DNA of 64,000 nt from positions 6,479-70,478 of the forward strand of contig MNCI01027490.1 in NCBI GenBank assembly GCA_015680685.1, in the 5' to 3' direction. A program made the position numbers and the translations under genes. The notes under the pieces were generated by a model that saw nothing but the letters and a program-made list of their open reading frames with translations, made no database searches and was not told the DNA's origin. Positions 1 through 11,096 of the stretch are shown here, one piece after another. Each line of letters opens with the position of its first letter. Within the stretch, counting starts at the first letter, position 1. Origin of the DNA: Gnetum montanum. Taxonomy: Eukaryota; Streptophyta; Gnetopsida; Gnetales; Gnetaceae.

Positions 1-738
1 CTTGCATCTCCTTTGGTTTATCTTAAGTTAAATTTCATAACCCACTTACATCTCCTTTGGTTTACCTTAAGTTAAATTTCATAACCATTGGTTGACTGTA
101 AATTGAATTATCTCAATAGGTTTAAAACACCTAGTTTTTCTCTATTTTCCCTATTTTTTGACCTTATAATTTACTCAAAAACCTCATTTCATGTGCTATA
201 ATTACTTTTATTTTCTCAAACATACCATTTTTCATGTTTTTTCTGTGATTTTACATCTTTTGGACTTCCATTTGACTCTTGTTTTAATCTTAAACTTATT
301 TGAAATCCCTCAATTTTTGAAGTGAAAAATCTAGCTACAAATAGCTACATCGACACATCACCATTGATGCAATGGGATGAGTCGATGTAGCCCCTTTGAC
401 GAATCATCAACTAGCTCATTGATGAGCATGCATCAACATAACATTGTCAATGTAGCCCTATGAATGGAACCCCATCGATGCATGAAAAGATGCATTGACA
501 TAGGTGCATCAATGCAATGTCATGTTAAGCCTATATAAATGTGTGTACCCATTGAATATATGGCATTTTATGTCATTAGTGTAGTCAAAATCTTGTAGTT
601 TCCCCCTAGAGTTACAATATTTTCTGAGTACCCTCAATAGTAACTTAAGCAATTTTACGGATTTTTATTTAAGCATCTTATACCTGAATGCATTGATGTG
701 ACTAGAAATAAAGATGATATTCTTGACATTCCTTGAAG
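1..738 (+). repeat. 5' LTR of Athila-like element A, left part
   Basis: Left part of an LTR that begins before the window and resumes at 7171 after a copia insertion. It holds a TATA box (TATATAAAT, 532-540), dyad-rich sequence upstream of it (perfect 11-bp inverted repeat GCTACATCGAC 344-354 / GTCGATGTAGC 381-391), and downstream the motif TACCTGAATGCATTGATGTG. The same TACCTGAACACA...GTAATAAAG-like segment recurs in the LTRs of elements D, E and F at the same distance from the TATA box. This identifies it as the R/U5 part of one LTR superfamily. The U3 start is not visible. Confidence 0.72.
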
Positions 739-744
739 CACTTG
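739..744. repeat. Left target-site duplication (CACTTG) of copia element B
   Basis: CACTTG occurs here and at 7165-7170, directly flanking the copia element. The LTR of element D, read on the minus strand, has a single uninterrupted copy at the equivalent place (TATCACTTGGAATAG), which shows the empty-site arrangement. The true duplication is probably 5 bp within this 6-bp match. Confidence 0.7.
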
Positions 745-1810
745 TGGATCTTTGAACTTAGAAGGATGGAATGAATAAGTTCTTCAAATTAAACCTTTAT
801 GAAACAAAGCACAAACATGAATTTACGTGGTTCCCCAACTTGGGTACTTCACAGTTGGAGGGTAGATCACAAGCACAACTCCAAAATTTTTTGTTGTCAA
901 AATGTGGTTGAAGGGTCCACACCCTATATAATCTTCAAGGACTACTTTGAAGTGTTATATCCCTGCACCAATCACTCAACCTTGCAAGGTCTTTTTAGGC
1001 TTAGAAATTTGGTTTTAAGGCTTTTACAACCTTTACAATCTTGAGCTCCACATCATAGTGTTCTATTGTAACACCAACAACTCAATCTCATAGGATCCTG
1101 ATAAGCTCAAGCAAATAAACCCTATAGGACAACAAGAATAAGAATTACAAGGGAGAATTACAACCTAGTTTGTTGATCCTTGTACAGTTAGGTACAACAC
1201 ATTTTACAATGCCAAAATAATAAAACAATGAGGAGCAACAGGGAATTCAATGATTACAAATAATTGTACAATGATTACAATAAGGCTTGCACATTTTCCA
1301 ATGCACATCAAGTCTTCTTATAGCTATCGTATTTCTAAATTCATCTTAGAACTCATGAAATGGCTATCTGATAGTCAATAACGTTCATTGGAGACATATT
1401 TCTCATGCTTGAGATGTCTCTATAAATTTTCCTTCAATACTAGGAAGACATCTTTGTTTCCTGAAAGATACCTTTTTGAAGTTTTCATCTTGGAACATGT
1501 CTTTCTAAACTTGGTCTATATTCTGTAAAGATGTCTTTGCCTCATGAAAGACATCTTTGTTTAAGAAAGATGTCTTGTTATTTCTAAAGATGTCTTTATT
1601 TGAGTTCACTCTAATCTGCAAAGACATAATTTTCTTACTAGAGACATCTTTCTTCATCTTTCTTTACATGATGAATCCTTTGTTCCTTGTCCATAACCTT
1701 ACTTAATCCAAGTTCTTGTTCCACAAGCACAACAACTACACACACATACAAACAAACTTGTTTTCCATTTTTCTTAATGTTTTGATAGATTAAAACCAAA
1801 AGGTCCACAA
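745..1810 (-). repeat. 3' LTR of copia element B
   Basis: Matches 6059-7164 along its length, for example AACCTTTATGAAACAAA and CAAAATGTGGTTGAAGG. On the minus strand it begins TTGTGGACCTTTTGG beside a polypurine tract. Its 1440-1650 part contains many copies of AAAGATGTCTTT or its complement, which may be enhancer repeats. Confidence 0.82.
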
Positions 1811-1811
1811 T

Positions 1812-1822
1812 ATCCCCCTTTT
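1812..1822 (-). promoter_or_regulatory. Polypurine tract of element B
   Basis: On the minus strand AAAAAGGGGGA directly precedes the LTR start, the usual plus-strand priming site of copia elements. It fixes the minus orientation of the element. Confidence 0.65.
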
Positions 1823-1934
1823 TAGTAATGTCCAAAACTTAAGAAAGTGGATTAACCTTATCCGAATAATTGTCCAATAATAATGCATAATATTTCTCCC
1901 CCTTTTTGGACATAACCAAAAAGGTCAAACCTAT

Positions 1935-1959
1935 ACACACACACACACACACACACACA
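1935..1959. repeat. (AC)n microsatellite
   Basis: Uninterrupted AC dinucleotide run inside element B, close to its 3' LTR. Between 1823 and 2236 I see no other structure. Confidence 0.95.
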
Positions 1960-2236
1960 TACATAGATATTCTATGAAAAGAATAAATACATAGAAATTT
2001 CTATGGCAGCCAAGGATGAGAATAAGCTTGGAAGGAGAGGTGAAAAGTGTAACGAAAATCAATAGACTACATAGAGATAACTAAAAAACACATCATCTAT
2101 CCATAACCATTTGCAAACTATTTTACATCAAATTGTCTCATCCTTTTTTATCACCAAAATTACAATATGTGAAGGTCAAAAAATATCTCATCCTTTTTTA
2201 TCACCCAAAGTAAAAAACAAACAACCTTCCAAGGCC

Positions 2237-3792
2237 TCAATCACTCACGTCAGTAGCATCCTTAGACTTAGAATCCACTATTGCTCAAGATGGATGATAA
2301 GTCTCATCTTCATCATCATCACTACTGGTGCTCAGATGGTTGGATTCTTGAGTGTCCTCATTTGAGGACTCAACCCATAGCACCAGAGCCCACCTAGGAT
2401 AAAGCTTTACTTAAAACTGAGAGAAGGTTGATGAAGCTAGTGGTTGCTAAACTAGAACCCATTGGGATGTGGTCCCAAAGATGCTCTCCATAGCTCATTA
2501 CATAAAATAGCTAGAAGTATCAACATGAGATGAAGTAGTGGAAGTAGGAGGGATTGGAACATGATGCTCTAGTTGCTACATGGAAGAATGATGCTCTCCT
2601 TGAACACTATTTGGGGGTGCCATTGGCTCAGAATCTAACTCCATCCTTGAGTTGTAAGTGCATGAGGGTCCTATTGCTTAGGAATGACAAAGAGGAATAG
2701 GATCATCCTCCTCACTATTAGAGATAGGAGGAGTGAAGATCTCCTCAAATACCTACCCATTGGAGGGAGGAGGAATTCTAGCTTCAACAAAACTCTTATG
2801 CAAGTAAGAGAGGTTCCTCCCAAGATTTCCAATGGCTCATAGTTTCTTTAGAAAAGAATTGATCTAAGCTCTAGAGGATTTTGATCTTCTTAACTATGGA
2901 GAGGCTTTCTTAATTTGCCTTAGAGGTCTAGTGCTAGATCCTACTTCTACTACATGAGAAGAACTCCTCTTTTGAGCATACTCACTAAGACTTCACTTGC
3001 CTTTAAGCAAAGGCAACTATGAGATAGGTACAACCATATGGTGGATCAACAAGTTGATGAGGTAGGGGTGCTGAAGGATTCTTTCCCTGGAATAGAGACT
3101 CAAAATATCTTAACAAAGTATGTGTCCTAGATCCAATGGTAATCCTATAAGTAAGAAATAAAGTATAAAATCCTAGGGTGATAGTAGATAATTATAACTA
3201 CCTCATTTCACCATTATGTTATATAGAATAATAAGTGACAAGGTGGAAGCATCAAGAGTCATCTTGTTTTGCTCAATATGATCCCTATCAAATGTCATAT
3301 CTTTTCCAAATAGAACATCACAAAATTCATCATGAGCTATGGGCATTATACCATTGGTTTAAATGTCATGCATATATTCTATGATAATCCTAAAGACATT
3401 TGAACTAGAAATACATAGAAGTGCATTTACAATTTGAGGAGAGATGTCAACAAAATTCCCACCAATAGTGGATCTGAATGCTCCAACAATAGCATCATAA
3501 ATGACAATATTATAGTAGAATGCATGAATTAACACTTCAAGGACAAGAAAATGCATACAAATGAAAGATGTCCACTACAAAAGCTTGAAATAATCCAATA
3601 GAGCTTGTTGTCTATGTAGTGGGAAATTAAGATAATGCTAAAAAATAATGGTAGTGGTCCTTGTAGTTTCAAACCCTTGCTAAGCATCTATACCATGAAA
3701 TTAGGCATGTATAACATCGCCACATTGCTAGAAGTTCCTTTTTCACATTCCTTGGGTGGATTTCTAGATGTACCAACCTTCTTGTGGGCCAT
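2237..3792 (-). pseudogene. Decayed second ORF of copia element B, resembling the putative plant transposon protein domain
   Basis: A minus-strand reading starting at an ATG (3790-3792, MAHKKVGTSRN) continues with frame changes and Gln-to-stop codons to a stop at 2237. The middle part (3359-3556) has a hydrophobic-aromatic pattern, EVLIHAFYYN followed by VRS-like and NALLCISS segments. It resembles the N-terminal part of the domain Pfam calls putative plant transposon protein (PF20167), which I know from ORFs in plant retroelements. The C-terminal third is basic, then Pro/Ser-rich, and ends in an acidic stretch (SSDDDEDETY) near 2290. Its role is unknown. The family assignment rests on recalled motif pattern only. 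Confidence 0.5.
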
Positions 3793-4430
3793 CTATGCCA
3801 AAATTGCTATTAATGGTGAAGCCCTAGTTATCTCTATGGGGTCTATGTGGAAGAACATGACAAAAATGAAGGTTTTGTCTTTTATAGCTATGGGAAAACA
3901 AGGGCTTTGAATGAAAAACAAGATGTATTTTTTAATAGAAAGACATCTTTTTCACATGTTAAAAATACAATAGATGTCTTTCATTTACAGAAGATGTCTT
4001 TCCTACGATGATAGAAAATTTAGAGAGATGTCTTTGTTGCTTCAAAGATGTCTTTGTAGAGACCTCTTTCTCTTTTGAAAGATGTCTTTCATAAAAACTC
4101 AAGGTGAGATTTTAAAAGGCTAACATTGATCTATAGTCTTTAAGAACCCTTGAAAACATAAAGAAAATATTACCTTTACCTACCTATCATGCTATTGAAA
4201 GGTGATGGAATTCAAAGGGCTAGTGAATGGGTTTCCTCTTTTGAGGAATATCCTTTGAGCTGAACTTGTTCAATGTCCAAAGCATGACTTCCTCTTATAA
4301 ATTTATTGGTGAAAGTGTCTTGATGCTTTTCATCCTATCATTTAATTCTCCACTCATTTTCAATAACCTTAATTCTTTGAGTTGATTTTCAATCTTCTTT
4401 GTGATCTTGCATAAAACCATTTCTTGGTGC
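3793..4430 (-). other. Spacer between the two ORFs of element B
   Basis: No gene is recognised. The 3940-4090 part again carries repeated GATGTCTTTC/GAAAGACATC motifs like those of the LTR. Confidence 0.5.
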
Positions 4431-4439
4431 ACTTTGATA

Positions 4440-6016
4440 AGAAGAAGGAGTGTTATGATATGCCCATGTACTCATGTGATAAAACTTTAGATTGCACCCC
4501 CATTTTTATGTCCAATCTTATTGCAATAATAAAATCTAATTCTCCTATTGAAAAAATTATTAGAAGAACCAAACCTTTGAGGAGTATTTTTTTGGATAGA
4601 TGTTTCCGTTGATGTAGTGTCCTTATTTCTTGAAGGCTCCTTTAAATGGGATGAAGGTTGTCTAGGTTCATCTTCTTGGTGAAAGCATACAAGTTCACTT
4701 TTATCTTGGGGACTTCTTCCTTGTCCTAGTACCATTCGAAAGAACTCATTTCTTTTCATTAATCCCTTCATTTATTAGTTTAACATCCACAACTTTCACT
4801 TTGACTTGTTCTAAAGATAAGGATAGCTTCTCATTCTTAGCCCTTAAGTTTGAGAGTTGTTTATTAAGATTGAAAATAGTCAAATTCAACAAGGATATTT
4901 CATGTTCTTTAGAATTAACTTTTTTATTTAACTAGTATAAAGATTTTGAAAATTAAAAGTTCTTTACATAATAAATCAAATTTCTCATCATCATTTAGTT
5001 CATCATTTGATGAATCACCATAAGTGAGGATCATGAAGAATTTTTTGGATCTTCCTCCACTTCTTATTCACTTTGTTTCCAATCATCCCAATTTGTATAA
5101 AGTTGGCCTTCTTTACTTCTTCAAGGAATTTATTCTTATATTGCATCTTGAAGCTACTAGGACAATTGGAGGCCACATTGCCTCTACCTCCACACATCCA
5201 ACATTCTATAGAAGAAAAATCAAAGTTAGATTTTACAAAGTTCTTACCTCTTTTAGGATGATTGAATCTTTGGGAATATACCCATTTTTTCTTCCTAATA
5301 ATTAGTCATTGTAGCTTCATAGTAAGAAAGGAAATCTCCTCTTCACTGCCCTCATCATGCTCATTAAGTTACTTCTTCTTTGAAGTAGTCGTTAAGGCAA
5401 TGAACCTTTCACTTATGAGACTCATTTTGTAAGCAATGAGAGCACTTTGAAGTTCTTCAAATTCTAAAGTTGAAAAGTATCTAATTTCTTCCATGGACAT
5501 GACCTTGGGTCTAAACTCAAGTTGAATATTTTTGATCATCTTAATAATTATATCACTTTTGGGCTAATCCTTTCTTGTTCTTATGATTTCTACAACAAGA
5601 TCATTAGCTCTAGAAAAATAATCCTTAATTTTTTAAGCTTCTTTCATCTTGAGTTTATCATAGTTACTTTTAAAAACTAAAAATTTTGATTGCTTAACAA
5701 TGGAGGTTCCTTCATAAGTGGCTCCTAAAGTTTGTCAAATTTCTTTGGCCATTTTACATCCTACAATTCAATTGAATTTCGATTTATTTAATGTACAAAA
5801 TAAAAAATTTTTTGCTTTTGAATCAAACATGAACTTATCCTTTTTCTCTTAAGACCATTTGTTGGTGGTGCCATTGATGGGTGGAGTGTAGCCTTTCAGA
5901 GTTGAATCCCATACTTCAAACTCAATGGAATCAAAGAACCTTTGCATTCTAGATTTCCAATAGGTGAAGTCAAATCTGTCGAACATGGGTGGCTTTGTGT
6001 AAGAGGTCACCTACAT
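4440..6016 (-). pseudogene. gag: Ty1/copia gag (UBN2-type), decayed
   Basis: Encodes the capsid/nucleocapsid polyprotein of a copia element. The minus-strand start is the ATG at 6014-6016, soon followed by TKPPMFDRFDFTYWKSRM, the classic copia gag opening, then an IWQTL-ATYEGTS-like segment (the Trp is lost to a stop) and KLKMKEAXKIKDYFSR. A zinc knuckle lies near 5170-5210 (CWMCGGRGNVASNC, His replaced by Asn). A second lies near 4500-4540 (FYYCNKIGHKNGG, first and last Cys lost). Two knuckles recall SIRE/Maximus-type gag. Several frameshifts and Gln-to-stop changes make it non-functional. It sits just inside the 5' LTR, as expected. Confidence 0.82.
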
Positions 6017-6058
6017 TGTTTCACTCTTGAAGTTGATGATGATAGAGAAGAGTACCAA

Positions 6059-7164
6059 GATCCAAGAACACTTTTGAATGAACTTAAAGGGGGGGAGGGG
6101 GAGATGAGTAAGTTCCCCAAATTGAACCTTTATGAAACAAATCACACACATGAATTTATGTGGTTTTCTAACTTGGGTACTCCATACTCAGAGGGTGGAT
6201 TACAAACACACATCTTGACTTTGTTGCTCTCAAAATGTGGTTGAAGGCTCCACACCCTATATAGTTTTTGAAACCTTTTCTAGAGTGTTGTACTATAGCA
6301 CCAATCACTCAACCTTGTAAGGTCTCATCAGGCTTGGAAATGTGGTGTCAAGGCTTTCACAACTTTTATAATCTTGAGCTCCACACTGGAGTGTTGTACC
6401 ACAACACCAACAACTCAATCCTGTAGGATCCTAATAAGATCAAGAACATCAACCTTGTAGGGCAACAAGAACAAGAATTACAAGGGAGAATTGTAACTTA
6501 GTTTTTTGATCCTTGTATAGTTAGGTACAACACACTTTATAATGCCAAAATGATAAAACAATGAGGAACAACAGATAATTGAATGATTGCCAATGATTGT
6601 ACAATGAATACAACAAAGCTTGCACATTTTCCAATGTACATCAAGTATTTTTATAGCTATTGTGTTTCTAAATCCATCTTAGAATTCATGCAATGGATAG
6701 CTAATAGCCAATAATGATAATAAGAGACATCTTTTTCATGCCTCATATGTTTCTTCAAATTTGCCTTTAATACTAGGAAGATGTCTATGTTTTTTAAAAG
6801 ACATTTTTTTGAAGTCTTCATCCTAGAAGATATCTTCATCTTCTGGAAGATGCCTTTCTAAACTTGGTCTGCATTTTGTAAAGACGTCTTTGCCTCATGA
6901 AAGATGTCTTTGTTTAAGAAATATGTCTTGCTATTTCTCAACATGTCTTTGTCTAAGTTCACTCCAATTATACCAAGACGTCTTCTGCTTCCTAGATATG
7001 CCTTTCTTCATCTTCCTTTGCATGATGAATCCTTCATTTCTTGTCCATAACCTTACTTAATCCAAGTTCTTGTTCTGCAAGCATAACAACTACATAAACA
7101 TATAAAGAAACTTGTTTTTCATTTTTCTTAATGTTTTGACATACCAAAACCAAAAGGTCCACAA
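6059..7164 (-). repeat. 5' LTR of copia element B
   Basis: Pair of the LTR at 745-1810. On the minus strand it starts TTGTGGACCTTTTGGTTTTG next to the CACTTG flank. The inner boundary is approximate: the following minus-strand TGGTACTC (about 6048-6055) may be a worn primer-binding site. A G-rich tract lies at 6088-6104. Confidence 0.8.
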
Positions 7165-7170
7165 CACTTG
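7165..7170. repeat. Right target-site duplication (CACTTG) of element B
   Basis: Second copy of the CACTTG at 739-744. Sequence of the interrupted LTR (GGAATAGATTAAT) follows at once, as in the LTR of element D. Confidence 0.7.
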
Positions 7171-7715
7171 GAATAGATTAATATTTCTTACATGCACTTT
7201 ATTACTAATACACTTTATATTCTTGTGTTGATTAATTTTTGCATCTAATAATGAACACATAAGTATGATCACTTCAAGCATACCATTTAATGCTTAGTAA
7301 TCCTAGTATTGGCAATTTGGTATGTCCAATAATTGACACCTAGTAACCTAGTAGTGTTTATATGAGTTTAGGATGTGTATAGTGAGTGGACCCATATACT
7401 TATGTTAGGATAGTTAGCATTAGAATTGTTAGGTAGTTAGATTAGTTAATTATCAACCATTTATCTTTCTTAAACTCTTAGGATAAAAATATATAAAATC
7501 ATAAATATATATAAATATAATATGCCTTAGCTCACACTTAACCGTACAAAAGAGCCTACATAAGTAGAGCTAAGAAGATAATGATCACAGTTCCCTAAGT
7601 CATCTTCTTGTTTATAGGTACACTTAGGAGCTAAATCCATAGAATTCAACCAAATCACTAGTGCACATTTGTGATTCATATGGTTTGGCATAGGGACTAC
7701 TTGCTTGCTCCTTAT
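7171..7715 (+). repeat. 5' LTR of element A, right part
   Basis: Continues the LTR cut by the copia element. It shares an ordered set of blocks with the LTRs of D, E and F: TTAGTAATCCTAGTA, a GTGTATAGTGAGTGG-like block, TATAAAATCATAAATATA, and ATGGTTTGGCATAGGG, corresponding to ATGGTTGAGTGTAGGG in E and F. It ends just before the primer-binding site. Confidence 0.75.
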
Positions 7716-7734
7716 TGGTGCCATTGCCAAGGAC
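7716..7734 (+). promoter_or_regulatory. tRNA-Asp-type primer-binding site of element A
   Basis: TGGTGCCATTGCCAAGGAC matches the complement of the plant tRNA-Asp 3' end (TGGCGCCGTTGCCGGGGAC), differing only by C/G-to-T/A changes. This primer is typical of Athila-type Ty3 elements. Confidence 0.8.
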
Positions 7735-7861
7735 ATAGATTAGCTAAGTATGTGGAGTAGGAAAAGATAGTGATATCATACAAAGATGTTGCAAAGACCA
7801 TTAAATGAAAAATCATTAAGGACATAATAACAAAAGCACACTATTTTTAGAAAAAACTAAC

Positions 7862-10140
7862 ATGGCTTCTTCTCATGGGGACAAATCTCCATTACTTACA
7901 AGTGGAACAACTCAAAAATAGGAGGTGTAGAGAATGCCCCAAAAACTCTACATTGTTTACACCCATTTTAATCCTTATACTAAAGATTTCACCTTTATCT
8001 TACATTAGGATGAGAAGCTATGATGGAGAGATATGGAAGGTAACATTGTGTAACCTCCTAACAAATCTATTCTTGTAGTGTTAATGAGAAATTTGATTAG
8101 ATTGGGAATTATTGGTCTTAATGTAGAATATGAGGTCCAAGGCCACATCTATCAAGATTATCATCCCACCGATGCCCAACAAAGGAAGGATTGACAAATG
8201 GAAGCATGATATGAGGCTTCTAAAGGCAAGAGGGTCCCTACCTAGTTATTCTTGCAAAAACACAAAGAAGGTAAGGACTTCTTTTTTAGCCAATTTTAAT
8301 ACACTAACTCTCCCCATTTATTTAATGGGGAGACTCTTAACTAGAGGTTACAATCAACTATGGATAACTTGGCTGACAAGAAGAATGGTTCTCAAGACTA
8401 AGACGGCTCAAAAGACGACACCCATAGTCAATCACCCAAAATTAAGAATAACAATAAGCATAAAGAAAAAAAAACAAACACAAGGATTGAGGTAGCAATT
8501 GAAGAAAAGGATATAGTAGGAATTGTTCTGGTACTAATTCTTCTTCTTCCTCATCCTCATCATCTTCCTCCTCCAACTCTAACAAGAGGAGTAGAGGATG
8601 AAATAAAAGCAAGAGAAATCATGATTAGGATGGAGATGAATGAATATTTAGAAATGATCATAGATCCATCCAAGATAGTAGAGAAAAAAGGAAAGAATAA
8701 TAATAAGTAAAGGATCATCATAGAGAAAGAGGAAGAGTAGAACTCATTATAGATATCATGGCCATGATAGGGGCCATAGATATTGTTATGACTATGATGA
8801 ACCTTTGCTTGATACCAAAAATATGTTGAATATTTAAGAGGCAGTTAGAATCCAAACTAGGCACATGAAAGATAGTCAAATCAAGTGGCAAGATATGAGC
8901 AGTCTCCCCAAATTTTAGGGGGAATATAACTTAGATCCATAAAATCATTTGCAAGCCTTTCATGATGCATGTGACTTATGAAATATCAAAAAAGAATTGC
9001 AAAAGTTGAAACTATTTTCAAGAACACTCATTAAGAAAGTCGAAAGTTGGTACTGGTCCTTAGAACCAAAATCTATCTTTGAAGTATGATGTTAAAGTTG
9101 TTCAATAAAAAGGATCAAACTTACTCCAAAGTGTCCAGTTTATGCAAGTAGATCCAAGGATGAAAATAAGGTACTCATGAGTCCTTGGATGTGACCTTGA
9201 GTAGGTACTATTTTCTTTTATACCAATGCCTAGGCCATGGATACTTCCAATGGGATTAGCTACATCATATCATAGATAGGCTTAGAACTGAAACAAGGAG
9301 AACTCTTGGAGTCTATGCCCAAGGAAGACTTTCTGAGCTAAGAATCCATCAAATCCAAAGGCTAATCGATTAGGTGGCCAAAGAAGAAGGTAAAATTAAG
9401 AAGTAGGAAAGTGCAAAAGAGTATAATAGAGATCCTTCTATTTGCAAAAGGGAGATGCATTTCTGTGATAATGAGGAGGAGGCACTGCTTGATGAAGTGA
9501 TGTAGAGAAAAATCTTGTTGAGCTTAAAATTTGTCACTAAAATATTAGATAAGGTAGATAAGATGTGGGACTCCTTGGATGAAAAATTTTAAATATCTCT
9601 GAAGATTGTGAAGAAATGAAAAGACTAAGGAAGGAGTCATCACACAAGAAGGAAAAAAAAAAGAAACAAAATAGGAATATCACAAAATAAGGATAAAGTT
9701 GTAGTAGTAGAGAAGGTTGTATATTCTAAAAAAATGATGATAGTTATGAAATTTATGAATAAAAACATCCTAAGGGATATTGTCCAGTGTTGTCACACCT
9801 ACAAGAATCTAGAGTGTACACTTTGAATCCTAGATTAACTAAATGGCAAGCACCCAAGAAAATGCCTTATCCATAAGGCAACTATAGGCAATAGTTTCAC
9901 CAACAAGCATATTATGCGAGTGGAGTGCCACCTCAACCTCAAGAGTAGTATCAATAGTGACAACATCCATGGTCATGGGGGATTCCACCACCGAAGTAGA
10001 AATATCCTTATTAGAAACCAAATCCCTATGGCTACTATGTTTAGTAGCCTCTATCCCCATGTGACTCCTCTAGTCATACTTCCTTTTCATACCACTACTA
10101 CCCTATGGAATACTATAGAGCACCTTCTCTAATGGAGAGT
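7862..10140 (+). pseudogene. gag: gag of Athila-like element A, decayed
   Basis: Structural polyprotein of a Ty3 element. The start is the ATG at 7862-7864 (MASSHG), matching the MSSS starts in elements E and F. Recognisable parts in order: RMRSYDGEIWKVTL (about 8010-8040), the gag core NHLQAFHDACDL and LQKLKLFSRTL with ESWYWSLEPK (about 8940-9070), an acidic/basic linker, and the knuckle-like block HPKGYCPVLSHLQESRVY near 9765-9820. Many stops fall at former Gln codons, and frames shift. It follows LTR and primer site and precedes the protease. Confidence 0.8.
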
Positions 10141-10399
10141 CACATTTTCCTCCTATCCTCCTCAAAACTCATCCACTCTTGCACCATAACCAACAACACC
10201 TTTTCCACCTACTCCATCTATGCAGGGTAAAATACCCATGTAGCCACAAAAAAGAAATGCTACGAGAGTAGTGAATCTATAGTTCACTATCTAGCTAAGT
10301 GGTCATAAATCCAAGCCTTGTAAGAGGTTATTCTTCAAAATAAGTAGCCCCATGAAGCCCTCTCAAACACCTGTGCCTACCAAGCCTACTACTTCTACC

Positions 10400-11062
10400 T
10401 TTGAAATTCCTACCTAGCTACCTTCAAATCAAAAATATCCACAAATCCATGTTATCATGTTAACCCATAAGAGCATAGATTGGATCAAGGTTTCCACTTT
10501 CTCAAAAAGAGATCTAATCATGGGAGTTCCCTCATCTACCTGTGGATCATAGAAAATGAACCATGTAAGGCTCTTTTGTATTCAAGTTTTGGAATCAAAT
10601 TATTCTCGCAAGAGATGTATAAGTCTTGGAAGCTACCTTCTCTAAAAAAGAGCAACATCAAATTATAGCTAGCAGATTAATCCATCATTGTCCCTTTAGG
10701 ATTAGTGGAGAGCATTATAACCACCATTTGTGGATCATCTTATCTTGTTAATTTCTTAGTGATCTATGTGGAGAATTGCAAGGGGGAATTTCCTATCATT
10801 ATGAGAAGGGCATGGTTAAGCACAATAGATGCAAGAATAAGTATTTGAGACCTTTCATTGGAGGTTTCCAAGAAAAATGAATTTGGGAAAGTGAAGAAGA
10901 AGAAATTTCCATGCATTAAATATAATGATATAGGGTGCCATTACGTGCAAAAACTATGGATCATCAAATACACATCACTTCAAGCATGTAATCAGTGTGT
11001 TAAAAAAACAATGATTCAAAGGTTCCTATATGCATTATCCATAAAACAAGAAGGTAACTAGT
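10400..11062 (+). pseudogene. Retroviral-type aspartic protease of element A, decayed
   Basis: Processes the gag-pol polyprotein. The segment around 10570-10670 reads KALLYSSFGIKLFSQEMYKS. It aligns with ALLDLGFGVNLISRDMYQA in element E, so the catalytic Asp has been replaced by Tyr. The downstream flap/core region near 10790-10850 aligns with the IIMGRPWL region of element E but is frameshifted. Not functional. Confidence 0.72.
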
Positions 11063-11096
11063 GGCTAATAATAGATAATGAAGCTAAATAAACAAT

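Larger units (their letters stand above)
745..7164 (-). mobile_element. Ty1/copia-type LTR retrotransposon without pol (element B)
   Basis: About 6.4 kb bounded by two similar LTRs (745-1810 and 6059-7164) in the same orientation and by CACTTG repeats. The minus-strand order is 5' LTR, copia gag with two zinc knuckles, a second ORF, polypurine tract and 3' LTR. No protease, integrase or RT is recognisable in the roughly 4.2 kb internal region, so the copy is non-autonomous, either by design or by internal loss. It is inserted in the 5' LTR of element A. Both genes are riddled with stops. Confidence 0.82.
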
